Source: Erpobdella octoculata
Lineage: Eukaryota > Annelida > Clitellata > Hirudinida > Erpobdellidae
Reading direction: 5' to 3'
Assembly (NCBI GenBank): GCA_963978895.1
Contig: OZ022240.1
Coordinates: 19,641,483-19,705,482 of the forward strand
DNA length: 64,000 nt
The position numbers were made by a program, and so were the translations under genes. The notes under the pieces were generated by a model. The model was not told where the DNA came from and searched no databases. It saw only the letters and a program-made list of their open reading frames with translations. Below are positions 31,930 to 42,987 of the stretch, in pieces. Within the stretch, counting starts at the first letter, position 1; each line of letters opens with the position of its first letter.

Positions 31930-32130
31930 GACTATTGCAAGAGATCACTTATAAGCAGACATGAAAAATGGTTTTGAGCTTTTTTTTGAACAGATTTTTT
32001 CTTGCTGTGAGTTTTAGGTAAACGCGTAGTTCACTCCAGACTTTCCGAGCAGCAACAGAAAAAGCTTTAACTGTCAGGACCAGTCTTATTCGAGGAACGA
32101 CTGAATCATGTCTTCTTGCTGAGCGTAGTA
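31930..32130 (-). pseudogene. LINE RT C-terminal tail
   Basis: The minus strand reads LLRSARRHDSVVPRIRLVLT, then KAFSVAARKVWSELRVYLK and NLFKKKLKTIF, the usual end of L2-like LINE ORF2. Short and stop-interrupted downstream. Confidence 0.6.
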
Positions 32131-32529
32131 ATATCTAAAAAAAATTTAAGCAACGCTTATATATAAACGTACTAAAAACAAAAAAATATCATTTAGGTAT
32201 ACTAAATAAAACTTTTAAAATCAAATTATTTTGCTTTGTTCGGAAGATAAAAGAGACTTTCTCGATATTAAACAAAATCAAGAATTTCTCCGTTTTTGAC
32301 GAACAGTGATGTTCCCGTTTGAAAGTTAGTGGAGAAAGCAACTGGAATGGTACGAAAAAGTATCATAAATTGGACATTCTTGGTCAATACGGGTACTTGC
32401 GGTATCATTAAGACTAACAGGTTGATCGAAGTCATAGACAATGGTCGTGAAAGAACAAGGATATTTTCAAAAGTATCTAGGTGACAGATCTTTCGTTGTA
32501 TCTTTAGGTGACAGATCTTTCGTTGTATC

Positions 32530-33425
32530 AGAAGATTGCTAAGAAGAGCATGCGCCGTTGTCTATAGAACAGGGTTATTAGTTTGATGTTCTCATCTTTC
32601 ACACTCTGTGTAGAGGATTCTTTGCTAACCATCTTAAAAACAAAACTATTGATGGCGCTATCGACAACAGTGTTGGAAAAGTTATTGTTGATAAGAAGTT
32701 TCTTAATCCTTTCGACTTTAATGTTGTACTCTATCCAATTCTCAGAAAATCTGTATGCTCTTAATAAATAACTTTTGATGACACTAGCTTTTTATCTGTC
32801 GGGACATTCTCTTTCACCATTTAGACAGACACTATTATTGGTCAGTTTAATGTAGACTTTAGTTCTGTGTCCGTTCAAGGTGGAAGTTATAAAGGTATCT
32901 AGAAAATCTACTTCTTGTTTATTTTGATGATTCAAATCAACAGTAAAATGTAAAACGGATTTTTATTCAAAACTATCTTTCAGTTTAGACAAATCTGACT
33001 CATTTTCCACAAGAAAAAAAATATCGTCAACATATCTGGCGTATAATAATGGTTTGGAATTATAATTTGAAAAAAAACAGTTGTCTCTAAATTTCTCATA
33101 TACAAATTGACGAATGTAGGTCCAAGTGAAGACCCCATGGCGACACCGTCAACTCGTAGGTATAAATTATTATTAAGATGTCGAAAAGGTGATTCTGAAG
33201 TACAGATAGTCAAATCTGTTTCAAAAGTTCTTCAGGAATTCTTGAAGGAGGCAACGTTGAATGATTGCACATGTAACGACAAGTAATTGAAATTGTCTCT
33301 TGAACTGTTAGTATGGCAAATAGACTTTCAACATCTAAAGTTGCACAAATTTCTCTATTTTTTGCAGCCGTGAACTAAGTCAAAAAATCAAGAGACGATT
33401 TTAGACTATATTGATTAGGACAAAA
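32530..33425 (-). pseudogene. Penelope-like element reverse transcriptase, decayed
   Basis: Minus-strand segments: ATLDVESLFAILTVQETISI (motif A region), NNNLYLRVDGVAMGSSLGPT followed by FVNLYMRNLE (motif B, diagnostic of Penelope-like RTs), a broken D-D region, and VYIKLTNNSVCLNGERECPD, then KASVIKSYLLRAYRF (C-terminal RT region). Stops and frame changes make it a pseudogene. The GIY-YIG endonuclease normally following was not recognised. A 23 bp direct duplication GGTGACAGATCTTTCGTTG lies nearby at 32479-32530. Confidence 0.78.
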
Positions 33426-33601
33426 TATAAAAATTATTTTGTTGATATATTTATCTAAATGATTTATTTTATCATTTTTAATGAAAAACATTTTAATTAT
33501 ATTTATTTAATCGTTATTATTCTAGCTTATTTCATGTATTATAATTTCAGTGTTTAAATTTTTGTATTAGTATCCTTCTATTTGGGTATTTCCTTTCACG
33601 C

Positions 33602-33640
33602 GACTCTGAAGATGGCGAAAGCCGAAACGAACCGTTAGTC
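33602..33640 (+). ncRNA. hammerhead ribozyme-like motif
   Basis: Stem I GACT/AGTC, core CTGAAGA, stem II GGC-GAAA-GCC (one unpaired T before it), core GAA, stem III ACG-AAC-CGT and cleavage-site T at 33636. All invariant hammerhead core positions are present in a minimal fold. Penelope-like elements are known to carry such ribozymes in their terminal repeats. The adjacent Penelope-like RT is on the opposite strand, so the motif may belong to an inverted terminal repeat or another copy. Confidence 0.6.
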
Positions 33641-33787
33641 TGAAATAAAGAAGGTTTCCAATGTTGATACTTTTCGTAATACATGTTCTAATAGGCAAAA
33701 AACGTTGTTCCTTGATATCGAGAAAATCTCTATACTAAACTCATAGCCGTTAAATGGAGACTCATCTTTAATCGAGCTTGTCTAAAA

Positions 33788-33813
33788 GAATATATATATA
33801 TATATATATATAT
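33788..33813. repeat. short (TA)n tract at the LTR element insertion point
   Basis: About 24 bp of TA immediately before the 5' LTR. Confidence 0.85.
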
Positions 33814-34194
33814 TGTCACAGCTGTAACTTTGTTTCATTGTGCGTATGTTTGTTTATATTGTCATTTAAATTATTTGGTTTATTTAATTCATTTTTTTTC
33901 TATTGGTTTTCTATTTTATTATTGGATTCATTCTATCTATTTTTTAGTTTTATATTTTGTCTGTACAACGAGATACTTTGGATTCCTCCTCTTTGATTCT
34001 TCCACCTCTTCCTCTTTTCGTTCCGGTTCTCGTCTAGTGTGTTATCTCGTAGCGTGGTGCGCTCTCCAGTTCTATCTTACATCGTTAACGGAGTTGTTAA
34101 ATAAAGTCATCGCTCCACGTGTGTTTGTTTTTCATTGGATGAATAATTACGAACCTTGTCTCATCCTTTGCTACATCAAGTGACGGGTGTGACA
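33814..34194 (+). repeat. 5' LTR of the Gmr1-like element
   Basis: 381 bp with 7 bp inverted ends TGTCACA/TGTGACA. The first 28 bp recur at 38231-38258 as the truncated 3' LTR. Confidence 0.85.
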
Positions 34195-34429
34195 TCTTTC
34201 TGGCGCAGTCGACAGGATCCTCAACAACAACTCGAGGATCATCCAAGAAAACGCAGCACGTGGTCGACAGGGAAGTGTAATTTTTCTATTTGCTAGAATA
34301 AAGAGGGCGCTTTAAGTAAGCCGTAGTAAAACGCTGTGGTTCTTTTGTTACCTGTTGAGATATTTTCATCTCGGTTAACTAGTTGTAGAGTTACCGAGTT
34401 GGTGCATCCATTGTGGTATTTGTTGTATT

Positions 34430-34910
34430 AGGACGCTGTGAGTCCACGTTTTTGATTAGTTAATAGTGGTTGTATTAGGACGCTTAGTTCGTCACCCATA
34501 AAACCGTAAGTGGTTTTATTTAGAATTACTCAGAGAGTAACTTGGGACGCTGTGAGTCCACGTTTTTTGATTATTTGATAGTGGTTGTATTAGGACGCTT
34601 AGTTCGTCACCCATAAAACCGTAAGTGGTTTTATTTAGATTTACTCAGAGAGTAATTTGGGACGCCGTGAGTCCACGTTTTTTGATTATTTGATAGTGGT
34701 TGTATTAGGACGCTTAGTTCGTCACCCATAAAACCGTAAGTGGTTTTATTTAGATTTACTCAGAGAGTAATTTGGGACGCCGTGAGTCCACGTTTTTTGA
34801 TTATTTGATAGTGGTTGTATTAGGACGCTTAGTTCGTCACCCATAAAACCGTAAGTGGTTTTATTTAGATTTACTCAGAGAGTAACTTGGGACGCCGTGA
34901 GTCCACGCCT
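34430..34910 (+). repeat. 115 bp tandem repeat in the retrotransposon leader, about four copies
   Basis: GGACGCTTAGTTCGTCACCC recurs at 34478, 34593, 34708 and 34823, an exact 115 bp period. Each unit also has CATAAAACCGTAAGTGGTTT, CTCAGAGAGTAA and GTGAGTCCACG. Copies are nearly identical, so the array is young. It lies between the primer site and the gag start. Confidence 0.95.
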
Positions 34911-34933
34911 CCGATAATTTTAGAAATATTCCT

Positions 34934-37732
34934 TTGTTTGTGTTTACAAATTTAAAATACATGGATTCCCCGATAAGCGAAACCAGCGAGAGACGGCCTG
35001 CACGAGATGACGAGACAGCAATAAAAATAAAAGAACTAGATATAGCATTTGAAAGAGAACAGAGGGGAAAATTAGAAATGGCGATAAGATTGGAAGAGCT
35101 AAGACATCAAAACTCCGATAGACGCGAGGGAATAATGAGCGTACATCAAAGCCCTATTATGAAGTTGGCAGGTAATTTTCCCAATGATCCTCTACTTATT
35201 CCCCCCTTTTTTAGTAACTTAGAAAGTTTATTTGAACAGTTTATAAATAACAATTTTGATAAGTTGGTACAACTAATTTGCGCAGATAAATTAAAAGAAC
35301 TTTTACCCCGGGATATCACTAATTTTATTATTGGAAAGGAACTTCACGAATGGTTAGATCACCGAGAAATTGCAGAGTTGGCTGATTCCTACAGCATTTG
35401 CCATGAGTCTCGATCAGAATTTAAAAATAGCTATTCCTCCCGACAGGAATCAAACACCCCACACCGTAATTATTGGCCGTTTGCCTCTAATAGCAGTAAT
35501 TACAACAATAGAAATTTTAAGAACGTATGCCATCGTTGTGGCAAGCCAGGACATTTTATAAATAAATGCCCTGAAGCACAAGGACACGCAATGATACTTC
35601 CTGTACCAGCATCGGTTAGGCCAAACTTTTCAAATAATAATAATAATCATAATAATAATAATAGGAACGGCTACCGTCCTTTTACCTCTTCATCCACTTC
35701 ATATAATGTTAAAATCAATTCGTGCACAAAAACAAATAAGGCGATGCCAGGAACAGCGGTCGAGGATAAATTTGAGTTTATCAACATATTGGTTGATAAT
35801 AGAATCCAGGTTCGAGCTTTGATAGATAGCGGCGCAAACATGAACTGTATTCGGGAGGATCTTTTAGGAACCATCAAACATCTTCCATTCAATACCGGTA
35901 GATTCTACGGTCCTGACACTAGAACTCCTCCTGAGCTGGTGAAAATAATTAATTTAAAAGTGAGACCTTCCGAGTCAGTTAGGGAAGTAACCGTTGGTAT
36001 TGCGCCCGCTATCGAAGAAGCGTTTGCTGTTAAGCCATACTTGAGGTATGAGGCACTTATTACCCGCAGGACTGCCGAACTCCTTCAATGTCTGCGGCCA
36101 TATGAGTGTGTAGTGACCGAAACGGTAGAAGACACCGGCAGCGTTCAGGGTAATGGGATTGATTGCGCTTTAAGTGGCGGAGAGGGAGCGTTTTTGGATA
36201 CGAAAAATCCAGTTCAAATACAGATCTCGACAGTGGTGCCTTTTACCCTAACGGATGGTGACGACATTGAGGTGGATAACAAACAAGAGTCAATTTCGGA
36301 CTCTGGGCATGCTCATAACTACAACCTGCGTAGTTCAGAAAGAGAATACTCCATAGGTGATCCTGTATTAATCCTAGCACCTGACGCTGGAAGAAATAAA
36401 TTTTTTTCCAGATGGCAGGGTCCCGGCACAATTGTAGGAAAATCGTCACCCCACTCGTACATGGTTGATATAAATAATACTCCGCGGCATATGCACATAA
36501 ACAAGATCCGGAAATATCACCCCCGCATCGAAGATGCTCTGGTCAATAACTGTTCTGTGATCTATGAAGGCGATCGTGATTTTGGTCCCGTAGATCTCAC
36601 TAGGGTAGAAACTGATTGTCCATTAGATTTCAACCAGCTCAATCTTTCACACCTTTCTCTTGCGCAGGCTAAAGACATTAAAATTATACTTTCGCAGTTT
36701 CCGGAAGTTTTTTCAAAATCCTTAGGAAAATGTAATTTGACCACTCACAAAATAAAATTACTCCCTGATTTTAAACCCAAGCGGTTTAAAGCTTATCGTA
36801 TTCCAGAGTTGTTGAAAAGTGAAGTGACCCGTCAATTGGATGAGATGTTGAACCAAGGCATCATCGTACCATCACAAAGTGAAATGGTGAGCCCTGTCGT
36901 TTGTGTACTCAAAGGCCATGGAGATACAAAGGGGGTACGCTTAGCTATCGATTTTCGTCACGTTAATAAATTTTCCGCTAGTGATAGTTTTCCTCTCCCA
37001 GATATTCCAGATGTGCTTCAAAGGGTAGGCGGTTCCACTTTTATAAGTTGTTTTGATGCTCAGAGTGGATACTGGCAGATCCCCATCCATCCGGACTCTC
37101 AATGGCTCACGGCGTTCATATGCAACGATGGACTCTACGAGTTCACAAGGATGCCATTCGGACTGAAGTCAGCCGGAAATACATTTATGAGATTAATAAA
37201 GAAAATTCTACAACCTGTATCCCCCTTTGTTGAGCCCTTTGTTGACGATGTAGCTGTGTTCTCACGTAATTGGGAAGAACACTTAGACCACTTAGTAAAA
37301 TTCCTTTGTGTGATTCGATCATCTGGGTTAACCCTCAACTTAAGCAAATGTCATTTTGCCAAGTCACAGGTCACGTATCTGGGTCACTTGGTAGGATCGG
37401 GTTTGATTGCTCCAGACCCGATAAAAGTTAAAACTATTGAGAACGTCAAAACACCAACCACTGTTAGAGATGTTCGAAAATTAATTTGTTTTTTTAGTTA
37501 TTTTAGAATGTTTATTCAGGATTTTTCAAAAGTTACACGATGCATCACAGATCTTATGAAAGGCTCCAAACACCAAAAAGTGGACTGGACTTCCATTCAT
37601 GACGAGGCTCTAGAAAAACTAAAGAAACTTCTTACGACCGCTACTGCTCTACACACCATCAACTTTCTGAAAGAAGTTGGATTGTCAGTGGACGCCAGTG
37701 CAGATGCCATTGGCTGTTGTCTATTCCAATAG
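34934..37732 (+). CDS. Gag-Pol polyprotein of the Gmr1-like Gypsy element (interrupted by one stop)
   Basis: 932 codons. Zinc knuckle CHRCGKPGHFINKC near residue 198; retropepsin motif ALIDSGANMNCI near 296; an integrase C-terminal GPY/F-type segment near 460-530 (YSIGDPVLILAPDAGRNKFF, RWQGPGTIVGKSSPHSY, HINKIRKYHPR); RT from ~590 with FDAQSGYWQIPI and FVDDVAVF (catalytic DD); start of RNase H at ~910 (VDASADAIGCCLFQ). The integrase zinc finger and DDE core are absent while the frame stays open, so this is an in-frame deletion. The N-terminal Gag is also short. A TAG at 37730 ends the frame inside RNase H; homology resumes in the same frame up to 38041. Confidence 0.88.
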   Translation: MFVFTNLKYMDSPISETSERRPARDDETAIKIKELDIAFEREQRGKLEMAIRLEELRHQNSDRREGIMSVHQSPIMKLAGNFPNDPLLIPPFFSNLESLFEQFINNNFDKLVQLICADKLKELLPRDITNFIIGKELHEWLDHREIAELADSYSICHESRSEFKNSYSSRQESNTPHRNYWPFASNSSNYNNRNFKNVCHRCGKPGHFINKCPEAQGHAMILPVPASVRPNFSNNNNNHNNNNRNGYRPFTSSSTSYNVKINSCTKTNKAMPGTAVEDKFEFINILVDNRIQVRALIDSGANMNCIREDLLGTIKHLPFNTGRFYGPDTRTPPELVKIINLKVRPSESVREVTVGIAPAIEEAFAVKPYLRYEALITRRTAELLQCLRPYECVVTETVEDTGSVQGNGIDCALSGGEGAFLDTKNPVQIQISTVVPFTLTDGDDIEVDNKQESISDSGHAHNYNLRSSEREYSIGDPVLILAPDAGRNKFFSRWQGPGTIVGKSSPHSYMVDINNTPRHMHINKIRKYHPRIEDALVNNCSVIYEGDRDFGPVDLTRVETDCPLDFNQLNLSHLSLAQAKDIKIILSQFPEVFSKSLGKCNLTTHKIKLLPDFKPKRFKAYRIPELLKSEVTRQLDEMLNQGIIVPSQSEMVSPVVCVLKGHGDTKGVRLAIDFRHVNKFSASDSFPLPDIPDVLQRVGGSTFISCFDAQSGYWQIPIHPDSQWLTAFICNDGLYEFTRMPFGLKSAGNTFMRLIKKILQPVSPFVEPFVDDVAVFSRNWEEHLDHLVKFLCVIRSSGLTLNLSKCHFAKSQVTYLGHLVGSGLIAPDPIKVKTIENVKTPTTVRDVRKLICFFSYFRMFIQDFSKVTRCITDLMKGSKHQKVDWTSIHDEALEKLKKLLTTATALHTINFLKEVGLSVDASADAIGCCLFQ

Positions 37733-38041
37733 TCAGACACAGGTACTGAGAAGCCTATCGCTTTCGCCAGCCAGAAGCTAAATGACACTCAAAAAAAATG
37801 GGCCACCATCGAAAGAGAAGCTTATGCCGTCATCTGGGCCCTCCAGAAGTTCAAGGCATGGATCCTCTTATCTCGAGTGACAATCTTCTCTGACCACAAT
37901 CCCCTCACTTTCCTTACAGAAATTTCAACAAAGTCGGCAAAACTCACTAGATGGGCTTTAGCCCTCCAAGAGTTTAACTTGGACTTCAAATATCGTACGG
38001 GACATGCTAATGTACCGGCGGATTTTATGTCACGATTGTAA
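37733..38041 (+). pseudogene. remainder of RNase H after an in-frame stop
   Basis: Same frame as the upstream polyprotein: GTEKPIAFASQKLNDTQKKW, ATIEREAYAVIWALQKFKAW, IFSDHNPLTFLT and YRTGHANVPADFMSRL then TAA. These are the E, D and C-terminal blocks of Gypsy RNase H. One TAG (37730-37732), possibly from CAG, separates it from the RT. No integrase follows; the sequence goes straight to the polypurine tract and 3' LTR. Confidence 0.85.
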
Positions 38042-38285
38042 TGATTAAATTATATGCTTGCGATGTATATTAACAGCTGTTATTTTTTTATTTTGCTAGT
38101 ATTTTTATGTTTTATTTTATTTCCTATGTTCTGATGTTGTGAATAATGTTCTTCCTATGTTTTAATGTTGTGAATAATGTTCGTGGTTAATATATGTGAC
38201 CCCGACCATTATTCTTCTGAGGTTGGGAGGTGTCACAGCTGTAACTTTGTTTCATTGTATATATATATATTATTATACAGGTTTT

Positions 38286-40809
38286 TTATACAGCGTTTTT
38301 TACAAAATAAAAGTCGCAAATGCGCACTGCACAATTAAACGGAAGAGACAAATCTGTCTTGAGCCGTTCAAGAAAGACACTAAAAGGCATTGTTGGATCC
38401 TTCAGAGCGGTGGGAAGGCTATTCCAGGCCACAGGACCAGCCACAGAAAAACCACGCCTGCCAATCGTCACAGTCTCCGTCTGAGGGACAAGTAGATCGC
38501 CGGCCGCCGTCGATCGAAGATGAAACCGACCAAAGAGTTGAGAGACCGGAACACATAACTCCTGAAGATAGACAGGAGCCATGCCATGGAGGCACTTATA
38601 AACCATAGAGCATAGTTTGAAACGGGTTCTCAGCGAAAAGGGAAGCCAATGAAGCCGCGTCCGCCCAGCCAGGCAATCGCAGAACGAGACGGGCAGCTGC
38701 CCGAAGAACAGATTGAAGCCTGTTGATCTGGAACAGCGGTAGACCGGCCAGGACCCCGTTGCAATAGTCAACCCGGCTGTGCACCAGTGCTCTTACAAGG
38801 GAGTGAGCAGAGTCTGTAGTGAGGCTCCTGCGGATGACACATAGCTGACGAAGATGGTAGAAACAGGTACGGCTGAGATGGGAAGTGTGTGTCTCCATGG
38901 ACAGATCACGGTCAACCAGCACCCCAAGATCCCGAACAAACGCAGAAAGCCTGACCAAAACCCCAGCAATGTCCACATCCCCCATCAGACAATGCCTCAG
39001 CCGTCGAGATGAACCCAGCCATATCAGCTCAGTCTTTGATGGATTGAATTTCAAGCGATTACTGGCCATCCTGAGCTGATTTCCCCAATACATGCAGACA
39101 TTCTTGGCACAAGATCAGAGCATAACATCTGAGAAGAGTCACTGTAAATTTGCAGATCGTCAGCATAGGAGTGAGCCGAGAACTCATGTCTGGTAACGAC
39201 ACCGATGACATCAGCAGTGTAAAGAAGAAACGGCACCGGACCAAAAACGGACCCCTGCGGTACACCGTAGAGGAGAGAAGCCGACTCAGATGTGACATTG
39301 TTGCAGCGGATGCTGTGGGACCGGTCCGTGAGGTAGGAGCCAAACCATTTCAGTACCGCACCCCAAAGACCAAACGAGTTATGAAGCCTATCACACAAAA
39401 TCTGATGATCGACGGTGTCAAACGCAGCACTAAAGTCCAGAAGGCCCCGAAGTGTGATCCGTCCCAGATCGGCTGGTAAGTAGACATCCGAGAGCACCCT
39501 CAAGACAGCAGTCTCAGTAGAATGATGCTTTCTATAGGCTGTCTGGCATCGTGGTATGAGGTTATTTTCATTGAGATATATGTTCATCTGGTCGCCACAG
39601 CTTAGACAAATACGACAAATTGGAGATCGAACGATAGTTGGCAGGGTTATGCGGATCCAAGTTTGGTTTTTTGAGGAATGGCGTGATGATGACATTTTTC
39701 TGAGTCGAGGAAAAAAAACTTTGTCTTAGCAAAAAGTTGGCCAGAAATGCCACGAATGGTGCGAGTTCATTGGAATATTGTTTTATTATCCATGTCGGCA
39801 CTGGGTCCAAGGGACAGTTCTTGTTAGGTGAAGCCCTGATGAGACGGATGATGTAGTTAGCATCCACAGGCCTAAATTCCGGCAGCGAACTGAAACAGCC
39901 TCCAGCACAATAGAGCGGACAAGAAGCAGACGAAGTAGACTGGCAAACACTTTCGGTCTTTTCTAAAAACGCCTTCAAGAAATCACTCGCCGCATGATCA
40001 TTGGGTGGGGCTGAATAGCCACAGTCCTCGCCGAGCACCCCAGATAATGTTCTCCAGAGTTTTGCAGGATTACCTTGACTATCATCGATTTTTCCTCTCC
40101 AGTAAGAATTTTGTTTTTGCCTAAATAGGCCGTGAGACGCCCGTACCTGGCTCATCCGCAGAGTGCGATCAACCGGGTCTCGGGTATGCTTGTAGCGCCG
40201 CTCCAACAGTCTTTATTTCCGTTTCGAGGCTGTGCAATCACGATCAAACCATGGCGTAAGAGGCTGAAGGTGCCGTCTAGCAGCACGGGAGGGAGCATTT
40301 TGATCAAGGAGCGACGATAAGGTAGTGTCGTAGAGCTCCTGGGCCTGATCAATAGACATATCCTCATAGACCACCGGATTGCACAGGAGGCTGCTACGTA
40401 AATCGGACCGAAATCGCTCAGAGTCGAAACTCCTCCAAGCACGACTAATAATCTCGACAAACCGAGCTGGAGGAAGTCTGATCGGAACCCAGAAACGCAC
40501 AAGAGAATGATCGGAGACCTGCGTCAGATCAACGACGACAGACGGAGATGGAAGATCAGATCTAGTAATAACCAAATCAAGAGTATTACCCTGCGAATGC
40601 GTAGGACCGGTAACAGACTGCACGAAGCCAAATGAACCTATGAGATCCAACAGACGAACAGAGTGTGGATCGAGAGTAATGTTGACCTTGACATTCAGCT
40701 CTCCAGTAATAATGACCTGGCAATTGTACGTCGCCAATGCTTCAAAAATATTTCCTAGTTCTATGAAAAACAGATTACTCGCGGGGATGCTTCCAGGACG
40801 GTATATCAA
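38286..40809 (-). pseudogene. LINE ORF2: endonuclease and reverse transcriptase in several frames
   Basis: From the 5' side on the minus strand: endonuclease piece (40213-40809) with GNTLDLVITRSDLP and SDHSLVRF, in which the usual GDLN reads GELN; thumb and fingers (39568-40206; PTWIIKQYS, NYRSISNLSYLSKL); palm (39051-39695; [17 protein letters not shown]); C-terminus (38286-39093; NRLKFNPSKTELIWLGSS, TRLHWLPF, FLERLKTDLSLPF). At least four frame changes make it inactive. The first part of the endonuclease (40810-41280) is more strongly damaged. Confidence 0.85.
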
Positions 40810-41391
40810 AACAAAGATGAAACTCGTTTTAACGGATGAGAACTATGTAGTTATGATCTCAAATGAAATTGGCGTCAATCCCAAAGCGACTGGCTTGGCC
40901 GAGAGTGTGTCCCTGTAGATGACTGCAGTTCCCCATAAGAGCGGCCCCTTTCATCGGGCCCCCGAGCAGCTTCAATGCAGCGGTAACCAGGCAGAGTGAT
41001 CTTTTTCAGGGCAACGTCGTCAAAACACTCATGCTAGGTTTCCACCAAACCAAGAATTGATAATCTGTTTTCATGTATAATGTCTGAGATAATGGCAATT
41101 TTGTTTTTTATGGACCTCACGTTGAGACAGGCCGCAGGGATTGTGGCAGCGTTAGATCCCCTCCCCGAAGCACACCCCAGTAGCTCATCCATGACGCCTG
41201 ATCTCGATCCTAACTCCGGCGACCCCCCTCCGTCAGGCCACCGGCACCACCAGACCAGGATCTGCCTGTAGTGCTGGTCTTGTTTCTTTTGACTTCCATC
41301 TTTTCACTATTTTTCCGTTGACAATAATCAAATCTGTTTCTCCCTTGGAGATTCGAAGCCTCAGCTCCTCCACTAACTGGTGCCTCTTCTC

Positions 41392-42274
41392 TCATTGCTT
41401 TGGAGTTAAATCTTGATGAATGAAGACTTTCTCGAGGCCGTTGCTTGCTCCTTTCAGGTTTTTTGTCCTGCGGAGTAATTTGTCTTTTTGTTCCTCTGAT
41501 GAGAGTGTAAGTCTCATCGGTCTTGGCTTCAGACCGACGTTGTCAGTTTGTCTGCCAAGCCTAACCATGTCAATAACCGATGACATGTCACAGTTCAATT
41601 CAAGAAACAAATTTTTCAGCCTTTCATTGTACTCATCACTCTGACCTCCAGCACCTCCATCAGCAGATTCAGGCAGCCCATGGATGACGACATTACATCT
41701 TCGCCTACCAATCTCTTCTTGCTTCCTCTGATCTTCCACAATAACCTTTGTTTGCAACTGCAGTGCTGTCTGTGTCGATATGATATCTTTTTTGACCTGG
41801 GTCATTCCGGACTTTACCTCGCCGGAAAACAAATCGGTCCATTTTTTTATCTTCTTTGTTCATAATGTTTTCTTCCGTATCAATTAGTTTTGAACTGATA
41901 GGACTTATGAGTTCTAATTTATTTTCTTCGACTCTTTTTTCGCATTGTTCTATACGGCTTCCGAAGACAATTATTTCTCTGTACAAATCTTGAATAGCGG
42001 CAGTACTTCTGGTAAGTTCAGTTTTGAAGTCAGAGTAGATTTTAACTGTGTCATCTTCAATTATGTCCACCTTTCTCTGTATCATCGAAATGACCGGTAG
42101 TAACCTATCGGCTCCACGACGACATTCTTTACAAAACCAGAATAGTTCTTTACTTTGGAGAGTCAGTGCATTGGAAATTACCTCAGTGACACCGTGGCAT
42201 TTGCAATGGAACCGTGTATCACAGAGACCACACAAAACACCATTGTCCAAGTCCGAGAATGATTTCGAGTACAT
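41392..42274 (-). pseudogene. LINE ORF1 with PHD-like finger
   Basis: The N-terminal frame (41705-42274) has a PHD-like finger, CGLCDTRFHCKCHGV and ELFWFCKECRRG, then a coiled-coil-like region. A shifted frame (41392-41832) carries CNVVIHGLPES, VRLGRQ, KPRPMRLTL and VFIHQDLTPKQ, matching ORF1 of the LINE at 4417-5430. PHD-like fingers at the start of ORF1 are known in CR1-group LINEs. Confidence 0.8.
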
Positions 42275-42364
42275 TTTTTTTTCACTATTTCCTGTTCTGT
42301 CATCTTTTTCTTGTGTTGGCTCAGACCTGCTTTCTTTTTCTTTTTCGGTTCTGAAATTTATATG

Positions 42365-42465
<101 letters not shown>

Positions 42466-42824
42466 TTACAATAACTATATTATGTGATTTATATATATAT
42501 GTGATTAATACAAATTTGTTAATAATTTACGTGTGAAAAATTATTTTTTTTAAATTTAATTTTCTGTTTTTTAGTGTTTTTCTTATTTTTTTTAAATCGG
42601 AAAACCGTTTAATGTATTGTCATCAGATATACACCTGCATGAAAAAATCAACTTTTTTCAACCATAAGAAGTGCCTCAAGAAAGCATTAGAACATCTATG
42701 ATACAAAAATCCAACAGTTCAAGCGTTTTAAAATCACTTGGCAATTAATATCAAAATAACAATTTAATTATGATTGTCTAATCTAAAACACATACAACAA
42801 TATTAGCATATCTTTGTTTGACAG

Positions 42825-42987
42825 AGTTGCTGTTGACGTTAAGGATTGGCACAGCGGCATTAAAATAATAAACTACACCCTGACAGACACAGTGTTAAAG
42901 AGTGTCATCTATTCTGGTAATGCTACGATTTTGACGAGAGACGCACCAAATCTGAACGAGAAGGTATCCAAAAGACATATTAGCCAG
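42825..42987 (+). CDS. receptor exon g: ectodomain segment
   Basis: Acceptor TTTGACAG, donor GTAATC at 42988; 163 nt, phase 2-0. The first base completes an Arg codon with exon f. It encodes VAVDVKDWHSGIKIINYTLT, whose D-x2-SGI motif parallels DDGSGI in exon f and so marks the start of another beta-sandwich-like repeat. An intron of 13.5 kb separates it from exon f. Confidence 0.8.

Larger units (their letters stand above)
33814..38258 (+). mobile_element. Gypsy LTR retrotransposon with integrase remnant before RT (Gmr1-like order)
   Basis: The 5' LTR 33814-34194 (TGTCACA...TGTGACA) is followed by TGGCGCAGTCGACAGGATCC as primer-binding candidate, a 115 bp tandem-repeat leader, one long gag-pol frame, a purine-rich GAGGTTGGGAGG and the first 28 bp of the 3' LTR at 38231. 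Domain order is Gag knuckle, protease, integrase C-terminal segment, RT, RNase H, then stop. Integrase before RT is the order described for Gmr1-type Gypsy elements. The rest of the 3' LTR is lost next to a LINE tail. Confidence 0.88.
38279..42290 (-). mobile_element. nearly full-length decayed CR1/L2-like LINE
   Basis: The minus strand runs from a PHD-like ORF1 start near 42274 to the 3' end near 38279. It is the same family as the twin-primed copy at 2.6-6.8 kb: shared [43 protein letters not shown] and YADDLQIY. It has multiple frameshifts. The 3' side meets a short TA/ATT tract next to the truncated 3' LTR; the 5' side lies near the (TA)n at 42367. Confidence 0.87.
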
